A stretch of 64,000 bases of DNA from Mytilus californianus (GCF_021869535.1 NW_026262679.1:82891143-82955142); one strand, 5' to 3'; counted from the stretch's first letter, positions 45,236 through 57,959 are shown. A program made the numbers and translations. The notes: generated by a model not told the origin, from the sequence alone.

Positions 45236-46880
45236 ATTATATTACCACATTTATATTACATCTCTTACCGACGAATATTCATTTTTGTGAAAATTTAACA
45301 TTGTTTCATGCCCTCCATGTTTTGCTTGGTTTTGTTTTTATAATTGACTAAATTGTCATTCAGAATTCACACAAATATTAAGGTGTTCACTCAGATGCTA
45401 CCTAGAATATGTTTATGATTTGATTGAAGAAGCCACATTCGGTTCCTATAGCTTGATGATGCTTTGGGGTTAGATAGGTGCCACCAATCCGTTATATTGT
45501 CGCATCTACTCGAAATTCAACGCAGTATAAAAGTGACATTGCGATAACCCGAATAATTCAGTCCCTCCCCGTGATCGGCTCTCCCACTCACGAGGTTAAT
45601 ATAGGGAAAACTAGTATTACATTTTTCTGGCTTTATGTTGGCCTTTCGTGTACCCAAGGCAGATGAAGGAAGTCAACTTAGTAGCGCTGTGATTGAATGT
45701 AAAGATACACCACATTTTTCTATTTATCTATGAATAACTGCAGTGTGTATATTTACAATATAGAACCCGTTAAAATATTTTCTTGAGAATTTTTCGAAAA
45801 GGCGTCCAAATTTTCCTAAATTTGATGTAAAATGACTGTGGGCATGGATACAATAAGGAAGCTCCTTTCTTTTTTGTACAGGTTTTAGTTATATAAAGTG
45901 GTAAATTCAGAAAATGTTATTATTGTCGCCTATGGAAGAATAAACACTATCGTCAGTTTCCCTGTAGCCATCGTAGAGCAGTGGCATATAACGACTGAAT
46001 TATTCGGATCAACATTGCGAGGGCTGTATAACCAATCATAGTCGTTGAACACCCCCTATCGTCGTCTTTCTGTATATGCATAATATATTTGCCACTGGAC
46101 GTTGTAGCAATCACCAATCAGTTAATCAAGATGCGTGAAGTAACAAATCTCATTTTATATATTAGCAATGTAGTTTCGAATTGTTGTAAACTGATGAAAA
46201 TTAATTATTTGACTCTGTGGAAAGAACAACAAAGAGGTTATAAAAATGATATTAACCTACTTATATAAAACTTTAGCGTGGAACATTGTATGAATGACAG
46301 CATGTTTTTTCATGAAATGAATGAAAATTTTAAAGACATAAAAATCAAATCATTGTGAGCCAAATCGATGTTTAGATCGTTTGTTCCTGTTTAATTGAAT
46401 TGTATGAATAACTCTAAGAATTCTAATTATTTTTTGTCACAGCAAGGGAAATTATATACACTTATTGGTTTTTATGACTAAATTAATAGAAAATTGACTT
46501 GCAGAATTGTCCTACATTTGTAATATACGTAGGTTTTTGGAATTACTTGAATATGTTAAGCTTTGTCAGTTAATTTAATTCTACATATATTTATTTCTGT
46601 GATTTATGAAAATAGCCCGAATTATTTCTTTGGATCGCGAGGTAAAAGAAAAATTGTTTAATATATTTGATTTGTTGTTCAGCCCTTATCGAGGTTAATA
46701 TCTCTATACATCTTAGGCTTTCAACATTTTGGTGTTGATAGTTCCTAATGAAAATAGCGCGCCGAACGCACCAATTTACCAAATACGTCACTCTCGACAT
46801 TTAACAATATAAGTAACATAATCTTGAAAGAATTGAATAAGTAAGCAAACTAATGGCTCTTATCCTACCTCACTCTTTTC
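45236..46880. other. Anonymous intergenic DNA
   Basis: No gene is recognised. A poor, partly deleted relative of the second hammerhead-like repeat may lie at about 46690-46785 (TTCCTAATGAAAA ... GCGCGCCGAACGCACCAATT). A TATTTGCCACTGGACGTTG phrase at about 46087 resembles 9183-9200. Confidence 0.5.
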
Positions 46881-46889
46881 CAATGTATA

Positions 46890-47100
46890 AATTTGGAAAT
46901 TACTTAGAAACGTTGGTTCCAACTTCCTCAAGCAAATTTGACCTTATATGATTATAATTTTATGTCTCTTTTGGTCTCTAGCTCCTCAAGTATTCAGTCA
47001 TCTTTGTCTTTTAAAGTATTGTTTTTCATCGTTCCTGATGAAAATGAAGGTCAATCAAGAAAAGAGCTTCGAACGTTCCAATTATGAACTTGGTAGTTTT
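46890..47100 (+). repeat. Short dispersed repeat with second hammerhead-like motif
   Basis: It holds TCCTGATGA, then an expanded stem region, GAAAAGAGCTTCGAACGTTC. The first core block CTGATGA is intact, but the loop region carries about five extra bases and the hairpin is altered. Upstream it matches 39.3 kb loosely (TTTGACCTTATATG, CTTTTGGTCTCTAGCTCCTC). Confidence 0.65.
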
Positions 47101-48043
47101 TTTCCTTCGCTCACACTTTGTCGTGGTATTGGAAAATTAAGGTCACACTTAGTATTTAATTGAACACAGAGTGCATGTATTTGTTGATCATGTTTGAATT
47201 TTTAAGTTAGTCTGATTCACTAAATTTTTGGCTTAATAAAAACCTATTGACTTGAAATTCAGGCTTCAATTTTGTTCCTTACCAGTATTAATGACTTAAC
47301 GCCTCGCCTCCTCTAAGAACGGGAGCTTATGCCAAACCTTCTCAAGAACGGGTTTAAAAAAAATGAGTTAAGCTACATAAAAGGTAACAATATAAAGACG
47401 AACTTCTGAAAATATTCGCATCACATTTTTCCTTGAAAAATTGTTATTTAATTAGAATGTTGATTGTGTCCTTCATGGGAAACTAATTTAAACGATTAAT
47501 TTTGCGATAAAATTCTGACTTGTCTGTGTATAGCGTAATTTGGTAGCAATAAGGGGACAGAAATCTATTTTTATCGTTGTTGATTTTTCTTTTTGCTTTT
47601 TTAATGATTCAGTAATGTGATAGCATGATGTCGGCTAGTTCAATATCTATTTCTATTTTTGTAAACAAACCTGCACTCTTCGATCAATTTTGAATTAAGA
47701 TTACATAATCAAAAATAAATTATATATTACTGAAACGTCTATCAAATTGACTTTGATGGACATGTGGCTTTTCGGAAGGTCACACTTGGCTTAATTGCCC
47801 TCCTATTCTATACGTTTTCCCCCAAATCTTGCCTTAATTGAAACTTAAATATTTTACGATAAATTGCAAAATCGTTTGTCTTAACTGATGAATACGCACG
47901 TATCAGAGGTTGCGTGTAAATGTAATGGTTTATTTTGAATAAACGCTTTTGATGATTTTGTGTACATCGATTGAAAATCAAAGAAAGGACGTTCTTTCGT
48001 GCAGATACTTTTCTAAATAACTAGACCTTTGCATTACACGATG

Positions 48044-48113
48044 AAAGAATTATTTCAGTAAAAGTAATGATATAGGAAAAGAATTATTTCAGTAAAAGTA
48101 ATGACATAGGAAA
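48044..48113. repeat. 34-bp tandem duplication
   Basis: GAATTATTTCAGTAAAAGTA-ATGATATAGG and GAATTATTTCAGTAAAAGTA-ATGACATAGG lie side by side. Recent, with only one or two differences. Confidence 0.9.
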
Positions 48114-49203
48114 AAGAATGACAGAGAGTACATGACATAATTTTAAATGTCATTAAATACAAGGAAAATATAATGACCACTCTTTGAAACGCACAACACT
48201 TTGATTGTTGTTCATTAAATTAAAACTTAATATTTTCTGGGAGATCTTACACGATGAACAATATAAAGCCCATGCCTTACAGCTAGTCAATATTCTTGAA
48301 ATAATGGTGGAGTCTTCCTTCAATTTATGTTATTAGTGCCCAACAATACACTAACAACTACAAAGCAAATATCAATCCCAGTGCAACATTTAGACATTAC
48401 AGGAAAACGATAAAGAATAGTGAGATTGAAGAAAGGAATAAAATGAATAAATAAATAAATAAATTGCACACTTTTATTTTGAATAAATTTACTTTTGTTG
48501 AAGCAGTATAACAAAGAGAAATAAACATATTAAACATGATACGTAAAAACAATGTTAAGTACCGCCTCCTTCTGACTACTTGTTTGTAAATTTTACAGAT
48601 TTTTTCTTGACACCGGAGCATGGTATTAATTAAAACCAAAGACAGCAGAGATTCCACAGAGTCCCTAAACTTGTTTCAAATTTTGTAAAAATCAGTAAGA
48701 TTAACTAACGCAATTTGATCACTTATCTGGACAAAATTTTGCATTTGACGCATCGAAAAATGTCTTATTTTCTGAAAAAGAAAAAAAGCACTTCCAGCGG
48801 AAGTTAAATATTACACGACTTCTTTATGTTAGGTACTAATATTACCTATCAGTCTTTCCTGTTAGTAGTTTTTTTTCAGTGAGAGACTTGAGTTTGCAAT
48901 GAAACATGTGGGAAATCAAGGGAAAACTTTATATGTTTGCTTCACTTGTGTCTCATCCATTTTGCATATTAAAGCAAATACAATATGTTTAAACTAAAAT
49001 ATTTGGGAATTACGAAACTAAAACATTCGGGTAATACAATAACCTTACATACATATTTAATTTTTATTATGATTGCTAAATGTGACCGAAATTAAAATAT
49101 TTTTTCTCAAACTTTTACCAAAATCTCAAATCTCAACGCTCTATAAGAAAAACATGAAATAAAATGCACCGGCTTACAACACTGAAAGAAAAGTCTTAAT
49201 ATT

Positions 49204-49222
49204 AGGGTCCAAATAGGACCCT
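49204..49222. repeat. Short hairpin, 7-bp stem
   Basis: AGGGTCC-AAATA-GGACCCT. In form it resembles the left hairpins at 4371 and 42351, but no element body or right end is recognised. Confidence 0.6.
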
Positions 49223-50465
49223 CACCACACCGACTCCTTAAGCTTGCAAAAGGCCACCTACGGAAGCCTAAGGAAATTACTAAATTTTGTAAGGAGGTTT
49301 ATTTTTCGCGATTTCGAAGGCCAACCTTGTTCTCGACGTTTTATGTTCGTTTTTTTCTTGTCTTTGATTTTGACATTCCCTAAGGATGAAATTTATGCGA
49401 GGGGATTTTTTTTCGCGATTTAACTTAATCGTAATATGAGCAAACATTTCTCACTTGACAACAGTATGCAGAAAATGTTATGTTTAGAGAGCGTGTACTC
49501 TCAGTACAATGACCCTCGAATCGGACGTTCCGATTTTGACCAGACGTAAACTTTATTGATGTGCATATGGATGAATATATGAATGTGTAAAAGGAGAGGG
49601 TGTACGCATGTGAAACTGGTACAACCCCACCATATTTTGTGTTTATACCATGTCAGATCTAGACTAACTGGAACATGTGTTGTTCGTTTTGTTTGTTTGT
49701 TTATACGTCTTTTTTATAAATTGGTTGTTGGTGGTTGGTGTAATCTGTTGTGCTGTCCAATATCTTTGGTAATTCTGATTAACCACTTTATGTAGTATGT
49801 GAATATGGAAGTTTTAAATACTGTACTTCCATGATGGTTTTATTGATGGAATGATGTGATTACGTAATGTATTAATTTTGCTGAAAGATTCTTATCAATA
49901 TTTTAAGGGCACGTCAATATACTATTAGCTTCTAGCAGAAAACAGTTATACTGTATACTCTGTCCCAAGTAATGTTGTTTCTTATTTCTTGATGTATTAG
50001 ACAATGACAGTTGGTTACATTCATAGTCTAGTATTATTTTTTATAACGAGTAAACAGATTCTCTCGACGAAATGGTTTGGAAGTTTGGCTATTCATATAG
50101 AATTCTGTTTAAACATGGGATATTTCGTCCTATTATTTTTACAGTAGTGTTGTTTATAGAACCTGTAAGTTAAGATTAAAAGCTTATTCTTATAGGTTAG
50201 TAGTAAGATCTTTGAATATTGTTTTTATGGGTTCCTATATTGATTTTGTTTTTGATAAATTAAAATATAACTTTTATGTATATTGTATTGCTATACAGTT
50301 TTCAAAACGTATGGTCCTGTCGATACTATTTACTATTTTAGCATTGCACAAGGTCGTGCTTTTCTGAGACTGTATATGACGTCTTTACACTAAATTCGTT
50401 AGATGTGTACTGATTGATACTCAAGCCTTAACTTAGAGAACATGATACATTTATTAGTTGGAATT

Positions 50466-50849
50466 TACTTTGACCTAGCTTTTAGTAACTGCGAGTACTC
50501 TTAGATCGCTACTTTGTGTCTTTTTTCGTTAGTTTTTTTATGCATCGTTCCAATCTGTTGAGTTAAGCCATTGGAGTTACACCACTGTTCCAGGATAGGG
50601 GGTTGAGCGCTATCACAAACATGTTTACCCCCCCCTCCCCCCCGACAGATTCTTTGTGTACTTGTACAAGTAAGGAGCCTGTAATTCAGTAGTTTTCTTT
50701 AGTTGCTGTCTGTCATATTTGTTTTTCGTTTAATTGTTTTATCATAAATCAGGCGGTTGATTTTCTCGTTTGACTTGTTTTAGTTTTCTTGTCATGGCCT
50801 TTTCTAGCTGACTATACGGTATGATTTTTGCTCATTGTTGAAGCCCGAA
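50466..50849 (+). mobile_element. Retroelement 3'-end copy, missing its terminus
   Basis: It runs from a CTGCGAGTACTCTTAGATCG-type stretch through AAACATGTTTACCCCCCCCT, AGGAGCCTGTAATTCAGTAG and GCTCATTGTTGAAG. It breaks off where other copies continue to the CATTGGC terminus. Confidence 0.8.
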
Positions 50850-51025
50850 AGAAACAACAACCCGACCAACCACCAGAAAACAGTCCAAGGCCATCAATGA
50901 GTCTTCAACGCAGCGATATATCCCACAACCTGAGGTGGGATTCCGCTGGCCCCTTAACAAGAATGTATACTAGTTCATCGAAATGGACCCCACACTATAC
51001 TCGGAAACATATAAATGAACAAGCC
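50850..51025 (-). mobile_element. Piece of the 17.2-kb-type retroelement 3' end, antisense, abutting the previous copy
   Basis: GAAACAACAACCCGACCAAC, CAGTCCAAGGCCATCAATGA, CCGCTGGCCCCTTAACAAGA and TATACTAGTTCATCGAAATG match 17213-17390. It meets the preceding copy tail to tail at about 50849. The open frame 50828-51115 crosses this junction and is not a gene. Confidence 0.8.
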
Positions 51026-53050
51026 TGTTTGGAAGTTAGTAGGATCCAGTTTTGGATGAATATATCTTTTTTTTCTCTATTTCACAAACAATATACGATT
51101 TCCATTGTTTCTTAAATTTAATGGAGTGAAATGGTAGCAACACACTTTGCGACTAATTTTAATACTGAATCAACTCGGAATTATTTCCTGTGGCACTTTG
51201 AAGGCGACCACTTCAGAACATTTGATTGGATTGAACCAATTCTAAAAGTATAAAAACAGGACTTGTTTAAGTTTCATGACATACATATTTTACGTTAAAG
51301 ACTTAATGTTTATAACGTAATTACAAAGTTTCCAAAGGAAAGCACAATGTAATTATATAAATACAAGTGCTTCTGATGGTTATCAATTACTTTAACTTTC
51401 CACATAATACAATCACAATGACGGTAATGGCACAGTAACATTTCTTATTTCCAAGGCTATGTTTTCCTGGTGGTATACATGCAAAGCCTGATGTGAATGA
51501 TAAATACTTACATTTTGAGTACAGGCTATACAAAATATATTAATTTAATTCTTATATTTTTTTGTAAGAAAAGCCTTCTCTTATCTGTTAACATTTTATT
51601 CACTTCTTTTATGAATTCTATAGTCGAAGTTATTTCTTAAACTGCAAATTAAAGCATAGCGGTAATTATCAGTAACACATTAGTTGCTCCATCATAATCC
51701 AATCCAACCTACGACCGTGTGTGTGTGTGTGTGTGTGGAGGGGGGGGGGGGGGGCTGTTTGGCGTTTGGCGTGCGATCTTGCCACCTGGCGTCTTATTTA
51801 AAACGACCTTAAACCTTTAAAAATGTTCAAAACCGTTTTACTTCAAAGATTTACTTAGATTTGCTTAAAAGTGACCCGGTGGTCTGAGGCATTTTTTAAA
51901 AACGACCTTACAACGTATGGGGGATACCCTACTGGAGCCCCACATTAGTTATGAAAACGGATTTTGAACAAATCTGATCTTACCATGACCTGAAAAAAGA
52001 CAGTTAACTACTTTACTTGATGAAACCGGTTCATGACTTTATTTGACACCACTAACATTGATTGATACATTCAACTATAGATTTTTAATTCTAACTTTGA
52101 TGTTAATAACCAAAGCCATTCTGAATGCGATAGTCATTGGTCTTTCGCGACGAAAAATGTAAAAAAAAAACATTTTTTTTATAAGCTCCTTGAACTTAAT
52201 ACAGTAAGGTCATGACTGATATCTATAATAATTCCACAAACAAAGAAAGACTAATCAGCTTACGCTTTTAAGCCTTTTTTTTGTAAATAGAAGTTACTTT
52301 CAAGCATATCTTCAGGATATTCTGCTAGCCATATATATATACAGTGTAAAAAGGTAACAAAAAAATCAAAAATCAATTCGCCGGGTATTATTTTTATTAT
52401 TTATTCTTTTAAACAATTTCAAATATTTCTTTGAAATCTTATCGATTTAAAGAAAATGTCGCCCTTCCAACCCAATATTTTTTGTAGAAGGGGGTCATGA
52501 TATCAAATAATTGTATGTAGTTTTAGGAACAGTCAGTCTGTTTTCTTTTATTATGTAAAGGAATGTTAAGTAAAGTTAGATATGACTTTCTGTTTTACTT
52601 GGCAGGAAAATTCTTTCAGTAAAATATTATAAACATACAAACTTTGACTTTGAAATTATACCGGAAAAAGATTAAATTGATAAAGAGGCAATTGTATTTC
52701 AGTACCTTTTTTCATTGAAGATTTTTAATCACATATATATGCACTGAGAATAAGTACAACATTATACAAATAGAGTGTAAAAATATGAAACAGCATGCTT
52801 GATTTGATACTATATCTTCAAAAATATAAAAATATTTACCGAAATTTGTAAATATTTTTGAAAGTTAATAAATGTTCTATTTGACAGAAGCATCTCAAAG
52901 TACAGTGCTCGTTTGTCGTCATACATTTTTTTTCTTACTACTTAATGATAGAGACTGCTTATCTCTTTATCAGTTTATCAAAGGTGAACACTGCGATTTT
53001 TGATAACATGTTTTCCAATCGTTCTAATGAAGAAACCAAGTGTTTTACCT
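51026..53050. other. Anonymous intergenic DNA
   Basis: Only the GT/G tract at 51718-51753 and short AT runs stand out. No gene is recognised. Confidence 0.5.
51718..51753. repeat. (GT)n tract followed by a G-run
   Basis: About ten GT dinucleotides, GAG, then a run of about 16 G. It can form Z-DNA or a G-quadruplex and is prone to length change. Confidence 0.9.
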
Positions 53051-53052
53051 AC

Positions 53053-53225
53053 CATGTCTTGCAAAGTAAGTAGGTTAGAAGATCTTCGATTTACTTTTAA
53101 ACCAAGTTCTTTCATATATACCTTAAATACTAATTGATTGATATCAAACTGATCAGATATTTGTATTTCACATTTAAAATCAGTACGAATATGAAGGGTG
53201 GTCTCGTGAGAATACAAGCACAACT
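53053..53225 (-). CDS. Candidate internal coding exon, function unknown
   Basis: On the minus strand an acceptor TTAGTTTTGCAG precedes 53225, and a strong donor GTAGGT follows 53053. The 173 bp between them are open in one frame (start phase 1, 57 codons, end phase 0). The translation begins LCLYSHETTLHIRTDFKCEI, includes DQFDINQLVFKVYMKELGLK and ends NLLTLQDM. It is charged and mixed in composition, unlike the surrounding AT-rich noise frames. I do not recognise the family and found no partner exons nearby, so it could also be chance or a processed fragment. Confidence 0.3.
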
Positions 53226-53433
53226 CTGCAAAACTAATCTCTAATCTTACCGGCCATTATTTATTATTTATTTACTTTTATATCTAATAAAAATATTTAA
53301 TACTTTTATACAAGTAATAAAATTTCAATTTAACTTTCATTACGTAAGCAAATCACAGCGAGAAAACAGTCGCGTATTCATTTATGATCACACAAAATTC
53401 TTGAATGAAAAAAAATGGTTAAAAATTTATTAT

Positions 53434-53600
53434 TATGCACGTGTTTTCACTGCGCATCTAGTACGGTCATTTTCTGAACACATGAGCTTTGAAAAATTTA
53501 CAGTATGCATGTATTTTCCGTGCGCATCTGATATGGTTATTGTCTGAATATAAGAGCTGCAAAAATCACATATTGCATGTGTTTCTGTGCACATCTTAGT
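53434..53600. repeat. ~69-bp tandem repeat, about 2.4 copies
   Basis: TGCACGTGTTTTCACTGCGC, TGCATGTATTTTCCGTGCGC and TGCATGTGTTTCTGTGCAC recur about 70 and 68 bp apart, each followed by ATCT. Between them, TGAACACATGAGCTTTGAAA and TGAATATAAGAGCTGCAAAA correspond. Confidence 0.85.
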
Positions 53601-55180
53601 TTAACATATTTTAATGTTCAGAAACTAAACAAATGGATGAGATACAAGTTTTACAACTTAGTAATGTCTACTCCATCATTGTTTGACCATTAGAGCTGCT
53701 ACGATACTTGTTAATGACTGAAAGTGAAGAATTGAAATGCTGAACCGTCTTACACGAGCCAGTACATTTTAACCTTTGTCATATATTTGGCTTATATGCC
53801 AGTGCCATATTCAATGAAAAATGAGGAATTTACTTGGCAAAAAAAGAACTCAGTGAACTTAACATAGAATTTAAACAAGGCAGCCGCTATGGAATTCTTA
53901 CACATCTAATAAGAAAATATTCACCTTTAACTGAATATGGAATATTTTAGCGGGATAATCTCGACGGGGGGGGGTCTTCGTGGTGGAGTAGAACGTTCAC
54001 TCCGCCATTGGTTGCAATTACCCGGGCTTACATTTTCTTGTAGTGTTTTGTGAGCTTTTCTTTGTCCTGCTCAGCTGTCTTTTTCATTTGGCCATGATGT
54101 CTTTCTTCCACTTGTTGCTATTGGTGTTTCTTACTTTTTGTGTGATTTATGTACGTAATATAGGCTCTATAATGCGATATGCATCACCCACCATGCAAAT
54201 TAACTTAAAATGTCACGATCGGATATTATCGGTAAATTTACAAATGAGACGATTATTCTAGTAAATAAAAAAATATTAGACCCTGAAATTTTGAGTTGAG
54301 ACACAAACACATCGTATTGGTCAACCTCTGCATAATGGTGACCGTTATACTTACCATAGATCATGTGACCAGCTTATAATTTAGTACGCTAGACGCGAAG
54401 CAAAACTTTCTAAAGTCCAAATAAATCAATTTAGAAGGTGAAGAGCACTAAAAACTACAAAACGTTGCGTCAAATCTGACTAAGGCTTTCTAAACACATT
54501 ATACTATGTGCGAGTTTGGTTGAAATCTGTATGACAGAAAGTCACAAATCAGTTTTGATATTATTTTTCTTTGAATAAGAAAACACTTATTTTTAAAAAC
54601 ATTTTTGTATTTATCTTGATCATATATAAAGGAACTTTGTAAACAAAATTTATTCGAAAAAAATCCAAGAATGATCAAATAATTGTTAAGAGAACAATGA
54701 TCTGTCAAAATGGCTTGGTACTTTAATGGCTTCATGGTGCCAAGAAATATATCATTTGCATAATTAAAACTTGAACAATTTCCTAAACTGTAAAATGAAA
54801 ACATGTTATAAAAAGAAATCATTTCAAGAACTGTATCATATATATTTTCAAACGATTATAAACAAATTATATATGCATTTTTTTTTCCTATCAAATTTGT
54901 GACTTTCTGTTCTGTGAATTTTTGTCCTGTGACTTTCTGTCCGCTTATCGAAATCTGTCTAGCCATTTTCAAGGAGTTGTGGGTTAGCAAAGTGATAAAC
55001 AAAAATTGCTAAATCCATTGTAAATTGGGAAACTCTAAAAACCATACAGATGATAAAAAGTTAAGACTGTAAGTTGACAACTTCATGTTCTGTAGAAAAA
55101 TCATTGCTAGTTTCGTTCAATTCTGTAGTCTCGCTTTCGAAGAGTTTCAAATTAACAAAGTTTGACGAAAATGACACAGA
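53601..55180. other. Anonymous intergenic DNA
   Basis: No gene is recognised. The 107-codon minus frame at 54499-54822 is low-complexity AT-rich and without a domain. A G-run lies near 53967. Confidence 0.5.
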
Positions 55181-55510
55181 TGACACGAAAGTCAAAAACA
55201 ACAGCAGAGTCGTCGCATCTGTACGCTATCAGGTGACACGAATTTCACAACATAACAGCAGAGTCGTCACAGCTATACGCTGTCAGGTGACACGAAAGTA
55301 ACAACACAACAGCAGAGTCGTTGCAGCTGTACGCTGTCAGATGACACGAAAGTCACAACACAACAGCAGAGTCGTTGCAGCTGTACGCTGTCAGGTGACA
55401 CGAAAGTCACAACACAACAGCAGAGTCGTTGCAGCTGTACGCTGTCAGGTGACACGAAAGTCACAACACAACAGCAGAGTCGTCGCAGCTGTACGCTGTC
55501 AGTTGACACA
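55181..55510. repeat. 54-bp minisatellite, about 6 copies
   Basis: The unit is AAGTCACAACACAACAGCAG, AGTCGTTGCAGCTGTACGCT and GTCAGGTGACACGA. Copies are nearly identical and much more GC-rich than the surroundings. As 54 is a multiple of three, an 18-residue repeat can be read on the minus strand (LCCCVVTFVSPDSVQLQR). No gene context supports it. Confidence 0.95.
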
Positions 55511-57600
55511 ATAAGTAAATTGCATCAAATATTTATTTAGTTATCAAATTTCTTGTCTTGCATCTAAATCCACAACAAATGAAAGAAAAAGCGATGGGAT
55601 TACAAATGTATGAATAGTTTGCCTTTTTTTCGAAAATAGCCGACATATAATTTTTCCCCCGATCTCTTTGCTTACATGATTTGAAAGTTGGGACGTACAA
55701 AATGTATTATTATATCTCTCACTTGTCTTTCTTGGGAAAATTATATGTAAAATCATGTTACATTTTTCAATTTTTTTAAATGTTGAGGACAGACAAGACA
55801 GGTATTAAAAGTACATGATTTATTTAATAAAATCACAGATCCTAACAACTGTTATCGTTGCGGTAGATTTCAATCTGATTTGCTGTTAAAGTGCATCTTC
55901 TATAAAAAAAAACCCAACAAAAAACAATGCAAAATGTGCAAGTACGGTGGAAATTACCTAGGGTTTGTAATAAAATTTCGCGTCCCAAGTTGATTAAACA
56001 AATTGTAAAATAACTTTGACGCGTGAGGTGTGATTTAAATCTCCATAACAACGGATGGATTAAAATCGAATTCTAACGGAACACGTTCTGTTTGAAGATG
56101 TCATATAATCGTTCATACAGCAATGTTCATTTGTCTTGATCTTAGTAAGTCAACTTGAATTGATACTTTTCTTAATGGACCACAAGTGTTTGACTTGTAA
56201 AGTGCCTATTTATTAAAGTTTTCTGTTACAATTCATTATCAGTTTTTTTGGTTTAAATATTGAATCGATTTTTATGTATATACTGTATAGACAAAACATC
56301 AGAGAATCGACTTTACAGCAGAATAAAATTCTTTCAGAACTTCAAACGAATAGTGGAATTATTTGATGAAAAAATAAGTTTACAGAATAAATTCCGGTTA
56401 TTTTTAATCTATCAGATATTCACTTCAGTACAAATCTACAATTTACAATTGTTATAGTTTTTTTTTTGAATAAACGACAGCAACGAGCCAAAGGAAAATC
56501 GGAAGGAACCAAAAGAAAAAGAGACAAGAAGATTTCAAATAGCCACAAAAACTATACACGATGTCACGGTCTTCAACATTTGACAAACTGTTATCCGCTC
56601 TTGTTTAGCATGTTTACACGATTTGTAAATGAGGGATTAAACAATATAATAGTAGATCCACAACTGAACACTTAAATTGCAAGAATAAGATTCTTCTATA
56701 TTTCAAAATCATTTGTACTTTTAAGATATAGCCTGGTCACTTGAGTGCAGAAATTTTATCTATAATTTCACTGTGACGTTATAAACATAAAACCGAACAT
56801 GGTAATTTTACACATAGTTTTCGGTCAAATCAAATTGGAGCAACAGCCTCACTGAAAAAAGATATATTATCTGCTTTGGTATCTTTGTATATTTAAAGAT
56901 ATCTTGTACCAAAATATCTATTTGCACATAAGATAACTAGATCTAAAACGAGGCTATTTTGAAAGTTTGTTAAGATTTTCCTAAATTTGAAGGCCAAAAG
57001 CAATTAATTAGACACTATTAGAAATTATAACACTTGTATCTTATACCTGGTGAACATTTGAAGTAAGTTGTTTCAAAGGTCTAACTATATAAATACTTTT
57101 TCTAATACAAGGGGCCAAAAAGTGGTATTATCACGTTGTGGGGAGGGGAGGTTAAATAGTTTTCTTTGATGCTCTCAAAATATTTGAATCGCCTAGTGAC
57201 ATAACCAAAGACACAGTGAAGAACGCGCAATAAAAAGAGACACAGAAAAAACATCAATATTCCAGACGACAAAATAACATACGCAAGTAAAATAGTGCAA
57301 AATAATTTCGTATCAAAGAATGCTAGCTATTTCTTTAACCAAGCTAAAAGTATTCAATCAACTGATAAAGAAAACATGCAATTTTACAGCTAAGAGAGAC
57401 CTCTGAACTCGAATAGATTTCATACATCTATATATATATAAATTTGTTTGCATAATGTCGAAACATAAAAGTTTTTATATAATTAGTCATGTATGTAAGT
57501 ATGATGAATTAACAGGTTGACGTAAAAAAGCCGGATTTATATTAACACACTGAAAATTCAGTCTAGAGCCTTTTCCTGGTACGAATCTGCATTTTTGTTC
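55511..57600. other. Anonymous intergenic DNA
   Basis: No gene or repeat is recognised. Open frames at 55544-56051 (minus) and 56260-56675 (plus) have no known domain. Confidence 0.5.
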
Positions 57601-57609
57601 AATTTGAGA

Positions 57610-57834
57610 ATTTGATTGATTGATTGTTTGATTTTTTATGTGTTAAACGCCACTTTCAGCACTATTGGCTATTTCATAGTGCTCAGTTTTATCGGTGGCG
57701 AGAAAGATTCTTCGCGTTCGGCAGAAAAACTTTCAATCCTAAGAATTAAGAAGGTTCGAACTCACAACCTCAGTGTTGACAGGCTAGTGATGCAGTAGAT
57801 GAATTACTTAGACCACTCGGACACTGAGGCCCCT
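57610..57834 (-). mobile_element. tRNA-derived SINE
   Basis: On the minus strand the head reads GGGGCCTCAGTGTCCGAGTG. The A-box-like TGTCCGAGTGG lies at 57813-57823 and the B box GAGTTCGAACC at 57753-57763, in the order and spacing of a tRNA with a long variable arm (Ser/Leu-like). The body extends to about 57640 and the 3' tail is a short TCAATCAATCAA repeat near 57610-57630. The plus-strand open frame at 57616-57798 lies inside it. It is probably transcribed by RNA polymerase III if intact. Confidence 0.8.
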
Positions 57835-57959
57835 ATTTGAGAATTGAATGCTTGTGTTTGTAATTTATTGTGGTATAAAAGAGTTAACAGAGTACACTTT
57901 GCACGAAGCACGTACGCGGTTCATGTTAAAAATGTGCGCACAATTAGCGCGAAAGATAC

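Larger units (their letters stand above)
47101..50465. other. Anonymous intergenic DNA
   Basis: No gene is recognised. It contains a 34-bp tandem duplication and a 7-bp-stem hairpin, listed separately. Open frames at 48320-48657 and 49583-49795 have no domain. Confidence 0.5.

Noticed and set aside
50828..51115. 95-codon basic frame (EARKKQQPDQPPENSPRPSM start)
   Set aside because: It crosses the junction of two retroelement 3' ends and is encoded by non-coding repeat sequence.
54499..54822. 107-codon minus-strand frame, the longest outside repeats and the two genes
   Set aside because: Composition is that of AT-rich noise (Phe, Asn, Lys, Ile, Tyr rich without pattern), no domain, no signals.
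57616..57798. 60-codon plus-strand frame
   Set aside because: Lies wholly within the antisense tRNA-derived SINE.
57745..57834. A functional tRNA-Ser or tRNA-Leu gene
   Set aside because: Head and boxes resemble a tRNA, but the 3' acceptor half does not close and a SINE body and tail follow.
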